Shown here: positions 11,664 through 24,322 of the stretch, piece after piece | Layout of the letters: each line of letters starts with the position of its first letter | How positions within the stretch are numbered: the stretch's first letter is position 1 | Origin: Allodiplogaster sudhausi | Taxonomy: Eukaryota > Nematoda > Chromadorea > Rhabditida > Diplogasteridae | Length of the DNA stretch: 64,000 nt | Assembly: GCA_945643635.1 (NCBI GenBank) | Contig: CALZFC010000006.1 | Span: forward strand, 10,834,001 to 10,898,000 | Direction: 5' to 3' | Notes under the pieces: model-generated | The model's database searches: none | What the model was told of the DNA's origin: nothing | Seen by the model: only the letters and a program-made list of their open reading frames with translations | Position numbers and translations under genes: made by a program

Positions 11664-14600
11664 TCAGCTTCCTCCTCCGTCCTTGCACGTCTTCGGCTGG
11701 AGGGGCGAGTCGACAATGACGACGTCATAGGCCGGGCCGCTCAGAGAGCCACTCGGTCGCTGGTCGTAGTGCCAGCCAAGGCAGCCTGCAAGTCGACCAG
11801 TTAGAGAATTGCTCCATTAAACATCATTGATTCTACAATTCGACTTGTGCAGTTTTTCAGAAACAGACTATTTAGTGAAATCAAAGACTAGAGATTGGCT
11901 TTGATGACGCAAACCGTGCTTCCCAGAGCGATCGAAGCGAGATCGAGCGTGCGCAGACTCCCAAGCAGCCAGTGAAGCAGACTGCTACAATATGAGCAGA
12001 TAATTAATTGTCTTGGTTTATTCATTAAGAAGCCCGGCCCGTTGCTAATTTGGCGGGCCCGGGCCCGGCCCGGCCCGCGTACCCTACGGGCCGGCCCGGC
12101 CCGGCCTGTTTTTGCCCACCCTTGAATTTAGCAATTGCAACAAACCTCATCGAGTATCTTTTTCTCAGACTTTGTGTGCTGGTGCTTCTTGAGTCTCATC
12201 TTAGTCTTCTTGTTCAGCTTCGACTTCCGCCGACTGCTTCTCTGCTTTTCCTCCTTCTTGTTCTTCTTGCCCTTCTCCTTCACCTCTCTTCCGCATGGAT
12301 TCGGCGCTCCTTTGATGGTGTCATCGAAGGACGCGCGGTGCTCTTCGGCCGCCTCCTCCACGTCCTTCTCCACAATAGCACGGCGTCTAATGTTTGAATT
12401 TGATATTAGGCTTCTGGATTTACCAAATACATTTTATAATTTTAATCGTTGACCTATGGAAATAACAGAGCAAAAAGATCAGTGTTTGTTGCTTGTACAA
12501 AGATCTGAAATAAATGCAAAACCTCCACAACACGACGATAATCGCGAGAATTGCGATGAATGCCGCGAGGAACACGGCGATTAGAAGAAACGCACCGATT
12601 GGAGGGTCGATCAGCACGCGACTCATCCGAGCTTCTTCCTAGTTCAATGGCAAATAACGCAACTAAACCTTTTCGTTGTCTAAATGGCAGTCAAAGTTTC
12701 CAAAGCAACTGATAATTGATCATGTAGAAAATACGATACAGTAAACATGCGGTTGTCTAGGCATAGAGCTCTATTCGTAAAAATCTACATGATAAACTAA
12801 CATCGTCAAATAAATCCATTTCGACAAACAGAAGTGGAATAAGAGAGAGGAGAAGTCAAATCGTTAAGAGCTCTCCGACAAGCCGACCATGCGCAGTTGA
12901 AGATGACAAGAAAAATGGCAATGGCGCTTCAGCACAAACATTTCATATTGCACAGGTACATACATACATGCATACATATGTATATGACATGCATCTGCAT
13001 TACAATTATCAACAAAAAAGGGATAATTGAAAACATGAAAAAAATTATTTAAAAAATCCTTCCCTAAATGGGATTCGGCAGTTTTTTGGTATTTTGTTAC
13101 GGTGAGTTCGCTACTCAAGTCACCTTTTAGTGCGCCTTTTGACCTCGATGATATAGCGTTCATAATTTAAGGGCAAGAAACTCCTTCGCGTCTCTCTTTT
13201 ACAACAGATCAAGTCATCGATCAAGTAATCTTCACAATTGGAAGCCAAACTTCCAATTGTGATTGTTCAGTAGTCAAGCAAATCTGGCTGACTTGAGTCG
13301 GGACACTCTGCCATGGCGCGACAGCCACGCGTCTCCACCATGTCGCCCGCGCACTCTTCTGCTGCATGGCGTCGTAGAATGGCGAGCGCCTCTAGCGACC
13401 GCGACGCATCTCTCCCGACGCGTCGCGGCTGGCAAGAACGAGATCGACGCTCCAGACCCTAGAGGTAGAAATGAAGACTCAGTTTCATATTCATGAGCTT
13501 TGTTAATTCTCAGCGATTTGAAGGTATGCACATACTATGTATATGGACATAGATACGTTGAATAAATGATGGAGTGCTCCAACCTCATCGCATGTTGCAG
13601 AACAAGTGCTCCAGGAGGACCACTCTGACCATTCGAGTCCAGAAAAAGTATCTAAACATTTAAAAAAAAAGTTATATTTTATACCTTATGTTATATATAT
13701 TATTTCACTGCTGCATTTTCCACAGCTAATATAATTGTTTGAAATTTAAAGCATTTGACTTGAATATTCATAATTTGCCAGTTTCTATCGCGGTTGTTGA
13801 CCTGGTGTTCTAGCTATTTTTTACATCCAAATTAGTGGTGTTATCACTAAATCTCTTATTATGTTCCACTGTTGAGACTTGTCAACATAATGCAATCAGT
13901 TGATTGGCTTATCAAGCTTGATTCATCCTTAATGCTAATCCATTCATACTCTTGCTTTGCCGTAATCCCCGCCAAACCAGCATGGCAAAATGCTTCATTC
14001 TTGAGTCTCACCATGCAGCTTTGAATCCCTATCATAACTATGCCAATCATTTCTTGTATTTACAAATGGCCAGGGATTTCGACGGAAGTTCCGACGATAG
14101 ATGATACAAAGAAGACGGATTAGAAGGTATGTTAGAGAGCGAGAAAGAACGAGAGAGAGAGAGAGAGAGGGAGAGAAAGAGAGAGAAAGAGACAAAGAGA
14201 GGGAGTAAGAGAGAGAGAGGAAGATGGTGTAGATAAGTATTCAAAGGTTCCCCATATGGTGACCGGCCAGGAGCATCCCCGTTCGTGCCTCATTTGAACG
14301 GCCAAATAGCCGGTGGTTACTCGTAGAATGGGAAGAGAGTGATGATGAATCATTGAACAGATCGGGACAAGAGGAGGGGACAGAAGCTGCAGGACAATTA
14401 GACAAACAAAAGGTGTGCGCGAGGGTGCAGATGAGGGAGAAGAGAGAGGTCAGACAGAGAAAGGAGGGAGAGAGAGAGAAGAGGTCAGACAGAGTAAGGA
14501 GTGTGAGAGAGAGAAGAGGTCAGACAGAGAAAACAAATAGAGAGAGAGAGAGAGAGAGAGAGATCGGAGGTTAGACAGAGAAAGGAGGGAGACAGAGAGA

Positions 14601-17600
14601 GAGAGCGAGAGAGAAAGAAAGAGAGAAGAGGAAGAGAGGGGAAAACTACGGAGATGAACAGAAGGCCAAGAAAGGTAAAGGAACAAAAGGAGTAGCAATT
14701 ATGGTGTGTTCTAAGTATTCATATATATGTAGTAGCTTTTGGCTGAAGGATAATTTTTTTTAGATCGCATGGCTTCTACGTAAAACTACAAAAATGAATG
14801 AATTAATCGAGATAAGAAACTTTCAGAATAACATGTTTATCTCCCGCTTTCTGCGATCATATCTATTTCGTCCTTCCTGTCTTAGCAAAACAGTATCCAT
14901 TTCACTTGTCTCTCACTCCTCAACTCCTGCCATGTCCAGTCATAGCTTGCTCTCTCTCTCTCCCTCTCTCTCTCTCTTTCTATTTCTCTCTCCTCACAAC
15001 CGAGTCCTCGGCCGAGTTATTAATCTAATGGGCAAGCGTAAGCGTAGCGCACTTATGTGTGATCACCAAAGTAACTCTCTTGAAAGGGTTAGAGAATCGG
15101 GGATAGAGAAGTGAAAGAGAGGAAGGAAAAGAGTACGTGCAGAGGGAAAATATAGAGAGAAAGCAGAGAGGGACAGAGAAGCAAAGGGTATCCAAACGTT
15201 TCAGATTGGCTTTGTCAAGCGCGAGTCGGTACGAATCTCACAAGATTGAGTAATCGGGCGGGTGAGAGGCATCCACCCTCAACTACACGCATTCTTCATT
15301 CCATTTTAATATTATAAGCTGAGTTACATTCTTCTTTCTTCTCCATTTCTTCCTCCCTCACGATATGGAATCCAATGTCTGGTTTGGTCGTGGGAATAGA
15401 ACGCCCGTTCTAATCACACACCAAATGAGAGAGATTTCGAGAGAAGGAGAGAGTTAAGAGGCAGGAGAGAAGAAAAAAGGGCGGCAACTGCAAGTGATAA
15501 GTAGGATGATACGAAATCGAATTCCCTCTTCACAATTTACTTCACAACTAACTTTGTCTGGAACTATTTTTCCGTTCCTAATGAAAAATATTGACAGTCC
15601 TCATGATGAAGGCCGCAACAATACTTTGCTAGATGGCAGCATTCGTTAAATTCACTATGCATATGAGTATAAATGCGCACTCTCTAAAAAGGAGAAGAAC
15701 AGGAAGATGAGAAATAACAGGTGGCAAGGAAGAGAGAGAGAGAGAGAGAGTGCGAGAGAGACAGAGAGGGAAATGGAAAGTGAGACGGAAGGAGAGAAGA
15801 GAGAAAAGGAAAGAGCGAGAGAAAGAGCGAACAAGCGAGTCTCTTACGGGCGCAGAAGAGTCTGGTCACTACAATGCGTCAGTAACAACTACAAGACTCC
15901 GTAGTATTAAGAGGAATACAACGCATTACTGCAACGACGCGCATTGTTTCCATGCCCATTCATGGTGGCCTTCTCTGCTAGCATTGTCAGCATCAAGATA
16001 TTCTATGCTACGAAAAGTAGAGACTCCATTCAATGGCAACGGGAAGCTTCTGCGAAAAGTAGGCAAGAAAGATATTCATATTTTGAAGAGTGATTGCTAG
16101 CTGACCTGGCTCTGTGTGCATGCAGAGTGTGTTCCAAAGTTGGAAGGCATTGGAGCGAGCTTCGTCCACCTGCGCAGAACAATCATTCAAAATGTTGTAA
16201 TGTTCATACTACAATGAGCATACATTGAATTGTATTTGAAAAAAAAATGAATTTACAAATATTACAAACAAATGGATACAAATGAGACTTGCCGAAACCA
16301 GTTCGAAGCAGTACTGCTCGTGGATGATATCAAAGGCAGAACAACTCAGATCAAGGGAAGACTGGTTGGATGTTAATGCTGGAAATGTATTTTATCTAAT
16401 TTAGGAATTGAAAAAATCAATTGACATCCAAATATGATCGAGAGTTCCTTATGCCAAAGAGAGGGAATTAGTGGAAGATGAAAGAAGACTGACGGATTTC
16501 CTCGATGTACAAGTCACCACGATGCACGCCATCCGATTCTGGAGGAGGACGAGCGAGCACGCGAAGTCGGAATGAAAGAGACGCACGGCAGCCACCTCAA
16601 GCATGCTTCGACTTCCTCGCATTCTCACTCATTCCATTTCAGATTCCACCGAGGTTGCACAGTAATAAAATAAACTTTAAAACTAAAACCATCTTGCTTG
16701 TTGTAGGACAATTTAACAAAAGAGAGGAAGAACTAATTAGTAAAATAAAATAATTAAAAAAAAAACCTGCGCCGGGGAGTCGCCAACGAAGATGAAAAGT
16801 AGACGAGCATGCGGGAAAGATTGAGCCAGTTGGAGGAAGTGTGAGAAAGGACGAAGAGGAGGAAGGCTCCACGCGAATCCACGACGAGTTCTCAACGAGT
16901 AAGAGTAAAAATGTGACGATAATGACTAATCAAATACAACTTGGTCATATATTCATACTACATACATATTGCGGAATGAACCCTATCACCTTTAACTTAT
17001 TTTCGCTATGTTTTTTCTGATCCGTTTATGTTCACAGAGGAAACCTATCAACATGTTTTTTTATCTAAGCTTTTAGGATAATGCTTTGCTTTTTACAACG
17101 TTTGCTTTTCCCTCGATACTCCGTACTCGTCCTTCTACAATTTCGACTTCGTTTGTAATCGTAAATTCGCAATATCTCCTTTAATACTCCAATGATGATT
17201 GATAGCCATGTGGAGAAGAAGAGGAGAGTGAAAGTGAGGGCGACTCAGAGAGTGAATGGTAATGAGAGGAACAGACAGAGGGAGGAAATTGACCATTGGC
17301 CATAGAATAGGGCACGCACCAGAAGGAGGGCCATCAGCTGTCAGCAAGAGGGTAAGGAATTGGAGTGAGAGAGGGAGATGGTGGGAGAGGAAGAGTGGGG
17401 TCGAGGGAGAGAAAGAGAGGAAGAGAAAGAGAGAGCGAGTGAGAGAAATAAAGAGCGAAAGAGAGAAAGAGAGTCAGACAGATAGAGAGATACTGAGCAG
17501 AGATGGTGAGTAAAAAGATGTCATCTTTTTCAATGGCCGACGGCAGCAGAGCGGGAAGCCCTCTTTTTAGATCGTAATGCGAGTTCCGCTAGAGCGACAG

Positions 17601-18520
17601 CGGAACTACAGAAGAGCAATCAGCCATGTTTTCATAGGGGTGGGGGCGGGCAACAAACTTAGCTGCGAGTTAACATATTCAGTGCACCGCATATGCTTGT
17701 ATATGTGCATTATCTCACAAAGAATGCAGACTGCCACGGGTGAAATGGTTCCAAGCTGAACAAAAACATAGGAGAGAAATAGTTGCTTGTATTTTGAACA
17801 GACATCCATTTTCGAACCTTCACTGTCTGATTTGACGCCGACAGAATCTCAATCGAGTAGAAGCCGGAACGCAGCAAGTGCGCACAGTCAAAGACGACGT
17901 TGACGCGTTTCTGGTGAAGGCTGAGGTCGACTTTTGTGACAATCTGCCACTCACTCTCGATGGGCACGTCAGCGTGTGGGGAGGGAGGAAGGACATCGAA
18001 GGAGCGGAAGAGAAGGACGGCCGTCAAACTGAAATGGCTTTCTTTTTTATTAATATAATGTTTTTGTTACGTTTTTGTATCATGAGATACCGTCATTTCT
18101 GACACAACTGCAGAAAAATTAAGTACAATTAAAATCCAACCGCTCCGGTCGACAGAGTCGCGGCGTAACGGCAACATTCAACTCGTGCAGCATTTCGTGG
18201 CGACTTGGCGTCGAGATGTTCACATCGTGAGGGAGGACAGAAATTCCGCGCAGGACCTCGCTTCCGTCGCCAGCGAGAATACGGTAGCCACCTTCTGGCG
18301 AAGGCCGAGGGAAGCAGCCGCAGGGGAGGACGGTCGAGGGGAAGCAGCATGTTTGGTGAGAGTTGAAGAGTACGGTGAAGTTGCTGTGGAAGGTGTTGTT
18401 GCCACCGAGCAGAAGGACCTGGGAATTGGCGGAGGGGTGACGGGGTTCGAGGAAGAATTCAGGGGAATCGGCCCAGGCCGGGAGGGCCAGCAGAAGGAGC
18501 GGCAGCCAGGCCAGCACCAT
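11664..18520 (-). CDS. thrombospondin type-1 repeat transmembrane protein, THSD1-like architecture
   Basis: Twelve exons fit one frame: 18141-18520, 17818-18028, 16767-16890, 16494-16595, 16293-16378, 16106-16169, 13584-13651, 13293-13458, 12523-12634, 12146-12386, 11915-11984 and 11664-11785, about 581 aa. An ATG-initiated signal peptide (MVLAWLPLLLLALPAWA) leads an extracellular region of about 300 residues with possible Ig-like strands. Exons 7-8 encode a thrombospondin type-1 repeat with the W-x-x-W start (WSEWSSWSTCSATC) and all six cysteines. The 12523-12634 exon gives a strong helix (IGAFLLIAVFLAAFIAILAI) followed by RRR and a Lys-rich cytoplasmic tail. This order matches vertebrate THSD1, an adhesion-linked receptor; orthology is inference. 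The join from exon 8 to the membrane exon uses a weak AAG acceptor. If exon 8 is not spliced it runs to a stop at 13267, giving a secreted form, and the membrane exons could then be a separate gene starting at the ATG at 12626. Intron 5 has a GC donor. Confidence 0.72.
12030..12125. repeat. GC-rich palindromic GGCCC block in intron
   Basis: A stretch of repeated GGCCC/GGGCC units lies in an intron of the thrombospondin-repeat gene. The two halves flank a short centre (GCGTACCCTACGG) and are self-complementary. The composition is unlike the AT-rich surroundings, which suggests an inserted repeat. Confidence 0.7.
13231..13262. repeat. 13-bp perfect inverted repeat (hairpin)
   Basis: TCACAATTGGAAG and its exact complement flank a short CCAAA loop. 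The hairpin begins directly after the alternative stop codon of the TSP1 exon (13267 on the minus strand), so in RNA it would sit in a 3' UTR or at the start of an intron. Confidence 0.8.
13652..16105. other. 2.4-kb repeat-rich intron
   Basis: This interval lies between two exons of the thrombospondin-repeat gene whose phases match across it. It holds GA/CT runs (14150-14240, 14450-14640, 14950-14990, 15730-15840). A 63-codon minus-strand frame at 13859-14050 has no supporting splice sites. Confidence 0.6.
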
Positions 18521-20590
18521 GTGACGGGGTCTTCCCTTCTGGTTCTCGAGAATCTTCACTTAACAGACGTCTGCATCTCATTCAATGAAGACGACACATT
18601 CTGTAAGGAAGAAGATTTTCATACTGTGTAACTAAGGTCATAACGTTTTACACTACAAGGAATTAAAGCAGGAAGGGATTTTAAGGCAATGAGATGATGC
18701 GGAGGGCGATTGCGAGAGAGAGAGCGAGAGAGAGAGAGCGAGAGAGAGAGAGCGAGAGAGAGAGAGAGAGAGATCAGGTGAAGTGCTTGAGACGAACACG
18801 TGCACCAATTGACGACAAACAGACTAAAATCCTCTCAAGGAGCTCAGCGATAAAGCTTATCGCCGTATTCCTCGGAATATTTACACGACTGCGTCACGAA
18901 TGCACTAAGTCGCGCTTTCACTCTTGAAGTTCACGGCGAGTCTTGGAAGACTGCCAGAGGCATGCATATTCAAGGAGGGAGGAAAAGAAGGGGCAGGGGA
19001 CATGCCCACTCATGGGAACGGCCACCGGGAAGGGCCGACTTCAGGAGGGATGAGAAGAAACAACCAGAGAAGGGTAACACGATATAGCGTTATGGATACG
19101 GAGAAGCTCTTGTAAAAGCACTCGAAGGAGCAGAGAGATTGAGAGGGAGAGAGAAAGAGAGAAAGAGAGAGAAAGAGAAAGAGAGAGATATATGGAGAGA
19201 GATATGGAGACCTGCTGATCATTCCTTCTAGGTTGTTATTCATTCTCTTTCTCTGCGTCTCTTGTTTTGCCACCCTCACTCGTCTCAAGCATCCCATTCA
19301 TTGGCGAAGACCCCGCTGCCACTACCTCTTATGGCCAGGGCCGCCCGGACGAGGAGGACCGCGTGCCATAATCTGCCGCTAATTGTGTAAGCGAGAAGGG
19401 TAGAGCCAGCTCTACTTAGAGGGAAATGGAAGAGACTGAAGAGAAAGAGAGAAGAGAGAGAGAGAACATTAAGAGGGTGTAGAGATGAAGAGAAGCGGAG
19501 ACCACGTCGTGCATCGTCTTAGAGAGCAAGCGGCAACGGAAGCGAACGTCAGGCTCTTTACTCGCACCGCTTCGTTTCTAGCTTTTATCTCTCTCATTCC
19601 TCTTTCACTCTCGCTCTCATGCTCTCTGCCTTCTCTCTCTGCCGCTCTGTATTTTACTCTCCCTCTCTCTCTCTCTCTCTCTCTTCGCATGCTCCACTTT
19701 CGTCGTTTCCTCTTCCTGCTACTACTCTATTGCTCTTTTTTGTGGCAGCCGCTTGAATAACAACAACAAAAACACGCCGGTTCTTCGCGATCTCAACAAC
19801 ACATTCAAAGATGCAAAGAGGAAAAGATTGGGGACATTTTCGTGTAGTGAAGCGTCTCAATTTTTTTTGAATTTGAACGATATATACTACCAGCGAGTGA
19901 AATGTAAGAATTTAAAATATTTGTCTTACTCCCGAGATGTGAAGAAGGGGGGGAGAGAAGAATGAGATAAGAAGAAGAAGAAATAGAACAAACTAATTAA
20001 ACCGCCGGTCGCATGGCACCAACGAGTGGCGGACTACACCGTCATTTTGGTGTGAAGGAGGTGGGAAGGAAGGAAGAGAGAGAGAGAGAGAGAGGAGAGA
20101 GGAGAGAGAAACAGAAAAGGAGGGAATACGCTTGAAGGAGGAAAAAAATGAGATGATGCTTCTTCCAATGGCAGAAAACCGACAAGCGAAGGCCTGCATT
20201 GGCGACTGCCGATAATGAGAGCGACACTTTGCAGAAAATTCAACAAAAAGGACAATTTGATGAAAGTGAAGAGACAAGTGTAATTAGTGCAAAGTCCAAC
20301 AAATGGCAATTGACTTTTTAAAAGTAAAAGTGAGCAAAAAAAGTTATTGAACAGTAAGTAACACAAAAGGCTTTGAGGGAACATTGAGCTCAAGTTCAAG
20401 TGCTTAACATTACCATAGTATCGGATGGAGGATTAACCGCAAAGCGGTAGGTGGTGGATACTCGCTTCCATTTGCCAGCTGCCTTCTTAGTTCACGCATA
20501 AATTCTAAGATAGGGTGTGAGAGGGTGGAGAGTAAAAGATGTAAAGGGAGGGTGGAAAGAATGAGGGGATAGAGAGAATGAGGAAAGGAA
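18521..20590. other. repeat-rich intergenic DNA
   Basis: The segment contains GA/CT tracts (18714-18775, 19140-19200, 19455-19470, 19655-19685, 20070-20110) and otherwise unremarkable sequence. It begins upstream of the ATG of the minus-strand thrombospondin-repeat gene and so should include its promoter. No convincing exon was found. Confidence 0.55.
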
Positions 20591-20594
20591 GGAG

Positions 20595-21152
20595 AAAGAG
20601 AGGAGCGATAGAGAAAGAGAAAGAAGGAGAAAGAGAGGAGCGAGAGAGAAAGAGAAAGAAGGAGAAAGAGAGGAGCGAGAGAGAAAGAGAAAGAAGGAGA
20701 AAGAGATGAGCGAGAGAGAAAGAGAAAGAAGGAGAAAGAGAGGAGCGAGAGAGAAAGAGAAAGAAGGAGAAAGAGAGGAGCGAGAGAGAAAGAGAAAGAA
20801 GGAGAAAGAGAGGAGCGAGAGAGAAAGAGAAAGAAGGAGAAAGAGAGGAGCGAGAGAGAAAGAGAAAGAAGGAGAAAGAGAGGAGCGAGAGAGAAAGAGA
20901 AAGAAGGAGAAAGAGATGAGCGAGAGAGAAAGAGAAAGAAGGAGAAAGAGAGGAGCGAGAGAGAAAGAGAAAGAAGGAGAAAGAGAGGAGCGAGAGAGAA
21001 AGAGAAAGAAGGAGAAAGAGAGGAGCGAGAGAGAAAGAGAAAGAAGGAGAAAGAGAGGAGCGAGAGAGAAAGAGAAAGAAGGAGAAAGAGAGGAGCGAGA
21101 GAGAAAGAGAAAGAAGGAGAAAGAGAGGAGCGAGAGAGAAAGAGAAAGAGAG
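20595..21152. repeat. 35-bp purine satellite, about 16 copies
   Basis: A 35-bp unit containing GAGAGAAAGAGAAAGAAGGA and AAAGAGAGGAGC is repeated head to tail with almost no divergence. A GATGAG variant replaces GAGGAG at about 20706 and again about 210 bp (six units) later, suggesting a higher-order unit. Because 35 is not a multiple of 3 and the unit has no stop in any frame, all frames on both strands are open for hundreds of bases; this is not evidence of coding. Confidence 0.95.
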
Positions 21153-21983
21153 AAGCTGCCTCACTCATGCCCGGAAATTAGACTTTCTCCTGCCGTGAGC
21201 CGAGACGGCGGACTTAGCAGCAGCTAACTGCTTTTGCTCGGATAATGAGCAGATCCAGGAGATTGATAAGTTCCTGGCGCTGGCACATGAGATCTGTACG
21301 AAGACAAGGACAATTGGGATGGAGAGGTAGGACTGAAGAGAGGAGGGGTGGGTGGACAGGGGAAGGCCAGCAGAAGTTGGGAGGGAGGGAAGGGAGGAAA
21401 GCTCTGGGTGGTCTCTTCCTACTCGAGGTAGAGCCCGCCCTCTGCAGAGGTCAGAGAGAACGAGCTGGGCCGAGCACGTATCTTTTTCTTCTACTGTGAG
21501 ACTCGGTCTCGCCAACTCATCAACACGTTGGTTGATGCATATAAGGGGGAGAGAGCTGGAGAGAGCGGAGAGAGAGAGAAACAGAGATGGAGAGTGTGAA
21601 AGAAAGAGAGAAATGAGAAAAGCAGGGAAGGAGAGGGGAGGAGAAGTCCGACAATAGCCGTTGGTCTCAGGGACTGGCAGGTATGTGCGAGGACACACCG
21701 CTCATTCCACGCCAGCTTCTCTAGTTCTCTTCAAATATCTCTATCTCTCTCCCTCTCGCTCTCTCACTTTCTCTCTCCCTCCCTCTCTCTCTTTCTTTAT
21801 CTCGTTCTTTCTTTCTTTCGTTCTCTCTCTCTCTCTCGATGTCCCAGTGGTCATCAGCTGATTCAGTGCAATGGTTGCACATGGTTGAAGCTGTCGCCTC
21901 CATGCATTGCTTGCGTTTCTAATTTAGCGAAGAATGTGTAGGGTGCAGCTGCTAGATACATAGAAGAGGAGCTTCTCCTCATC

Positions 21984-22029
<46 letters not shown>

Positions 22030-23062
22030 CTATTTCCCTTTCTCTCTCCTCGCTCTCATCTCTTTCTTCTATTTTTGTTTGTCAAGCCATTCCTTTCATC
22101 AAATCCCAGCTATCCTCTTTATTAGGTACTGTTACTGCTCTGGCTCGAAAATGGAACACATATAAGATGACTGCGCTAAAACACAACACAGTCCAGAGTC
22201 TCTTTCTCTACACTCTTTTGTTCTCTTTCTATCTGTCTTCTATTTTCCTTTTCTTTTCCCGAGCCTTCTGACCACTCTTTCATTACTTTTCAGTAGTCGT
22301 TCTGCTGTTACTCTTGTTGTTTTTCGTGATGTCGCCAATCTGTCCAGTAGTGCTTGAGGAGAGGAAGGAACTGTCAGAGGGCGAAGAGACGGGAAGCTGA
22401 GTGGGCAGAGGAGAGGAGAGGAAGACACGCGACAGACTGTCAAGAGTGGCCAATGGAACAGCTGAGAGGGCACTCTCAGGGATGGGCGTGATGATAGAGA
22501 GAGAGATGCAGAGAAGAAGAGCAGAGAGAGAGAAAGAGAATCGGGAGAAACTCGAGAAATACATAGAGGTGGGTAGAGAGAGAGAGAGAGCGCGAAATAA
22601 TTATGTAAAAAAAGAGAAAGTGGGAATGGGATTTGCAGAGTGGATGAGCACTGAAACATCTACAGTCCATCTCATAATTACAAATCCAAATCATGAACGA
22701 ACCCTGCTGATGACGAATAAGCTGAGATGAGATGATAAAAAAAAGAAATTTTGCGAATCGAAGGAGAAGAAGGAAAAAAAAGCTACAGCTGCAATATCCC
22801 GCAAAAGGAGAGAGATTGCGTGCGGCCAACCCGTGCTTGGTCCAGGGGGAGATTCGTGAACGGGGAAAGGAAGGCGCAAGGGAAGGAAAGGGCGACTGTG
22901 GGAAAGGTGACAGGTGTATCTCCGCTGTCCGTGTCGAGGGTGCTTCTTAGCTACATTCATTAACTCCCACTCTCGCTTTCTCTCACTCTTCACTCCTTAT
23001 TTCTTTTTATCTCATATTATTCTTTTCCATTTCATCTCATCTTTCTTGTCTCTCCGTATCTC

Positions 23063-23095
<33 letters not shown>

Positions 23096-23505
23096 GTTAT
23101 TCTCGGGGCTTTCTTTCGACTCTCTTACTATTCCATTATACAAATTTTCCCTGCATGCTCGCTTTCTGCGCTCTCTATCTCTCTCTTGCTCGCAACCCTT
23201 CTCGGTCCCCCTTCCTCTCTCGCTCTATTTCTCTCTCACTGCAAATAATTATAAGCAAGCGGCATGGCTAATTTGGCGACGACTGCGGGGGAATGGAAGC
23301 GAGAGAATGGGCCAAGTAGAACACTCTCTCATTAGCCAATAAACAATGTTTTTCGTGGAATACGATATTAATGATGTCTGAAGTTCATTTTATCTTCTCT
23401 TTCATTACATTCAATAAATGATATAAAGGAGATAAAATAAGAAGCCTGCAACTACACAAGACAACAGTCCATGTAAAACACGTCCTTGTCAGTTATTCCG
23501 TTTAT
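21153..23505. other. repeat-rich intergenic DNA
   Basis: Long CT/GA tracts (21735-21840, 21985-22020, 22490-22530, 23060-23095) dominate. The open frames here are low-complexity. The right part (about 23290-23480) resembles sequence at 27310-27480 (see findings). Confidence 0.55.
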
Positions 23506-23536
23506 TTCAAAATGAGTCCAAAGGCGAAAAAAGCTG

Positions 23537-23734
23537 TCAACGGCTGTCAAGGAAGCCGAGCGCCCAGCGGGAGAAGCCGCCCATCTGAAGGTGTGCTCGA
23601 TTCTCGAGAAGAGTCTTACCGAGAGAAAGAGAGCGGCTTCCTCGTGGGTGGATCTCTTCCTTGTAGATGATGTCGATTTGTGGAGAGGTTTCGTTAAGGG
23701 ATCTCCGGCTTCGTTGACCCAGAGGATTCAAGAT
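23537..23734 (-). CDS. C-terminal exon of an unrecognised gene (partial)
   Basis: A frame containing NETSPQIDIIYKEEIHPRGS and ending GFLDSR-stop is followed 30 bp downstream on the minus strand by AATAAA at about 23505, as expected of a last exon. It is preceded by a possible acceptor near 23735. A GTAAGA donor-like site inside would give an intron of only 35 nt, so read-through is preferred. No upstream exon could be joined; the mitochondrial-type gene on the same strand ends 590 bp upstream with its own stop. The product is unknown. Confidence 0.35.
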   Translation of the reverse strand: MLNPLGQRSRRSLNETSPQIDIIYKEEIHPRGSRSLSLGKTLLENRAHLQMGGFSRWALGFLDSR

Positions 23735-24322
23735 TCTTTAGTGGCAATAATATTTTAAGAGTCGTGTAAATACGTACTTAAATAGCAAATATATACTGTA
23801 CAATACCATTTGTCAAGTGTGATTGTCATGCATGACTTGACGTTGTTCTTCATGTGGACAATTCTGCGCCATCTATCCGATTTGTGCGCCTTTACAGGTG
23901 CTCGAGCGCTCTACAAATGCATGCTAATTGGCAGAGCCAATGTTCAGGGAATATGTATGTTAACAGGCGTCCAGTTAGGAAATTCTAACAGGAAAGCGAC
24001 GTCTTACTATATTTCTTCAGTTTTTGTGTGCGTTGAATTTTCACAAATTCGATAGTTATTTTATAGTGAAGTATTTTTTTGAGAAGTCTGTAGACACAAG
24101 GAAGGAAATTTAAATCTGATAAACATTTGTGTTCACTACACGACTCTGATTGTTGAGTCGCTCAAATTGGCTCTCCTGGTAACACAAAAACAATTAAAAT
24201 GAAATGATGTAGTCCGATTACGACAAAGTATGTTTTATCGAGAAAATATGCCGGAGGAAGGGAAGCGGAGATAGGACCAGCGAGAGACAGGGGAGAGCAA
24301 GAGACAGCGAGAGAGTGCGCAT

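Noticed and set aside
13859..14050. 63-codon minus-strand frame inside the thrombospondin-repeat gene
   Set aside because: The flanking exons join in phase without it and it has no good acceptor/donor pair.
19320..19385. Short minus-strand ATG frame (MARGPPRPGGPG) with a GTAGTG donor
   Set aside because: Only about 15 codons and no downstream exon to join.
20410..21227. Long open frames (up to 252 codons) on both strands
   Set aside because: They are translations of the 35-bp purine satellite, open in every frame, with no start or splice context.
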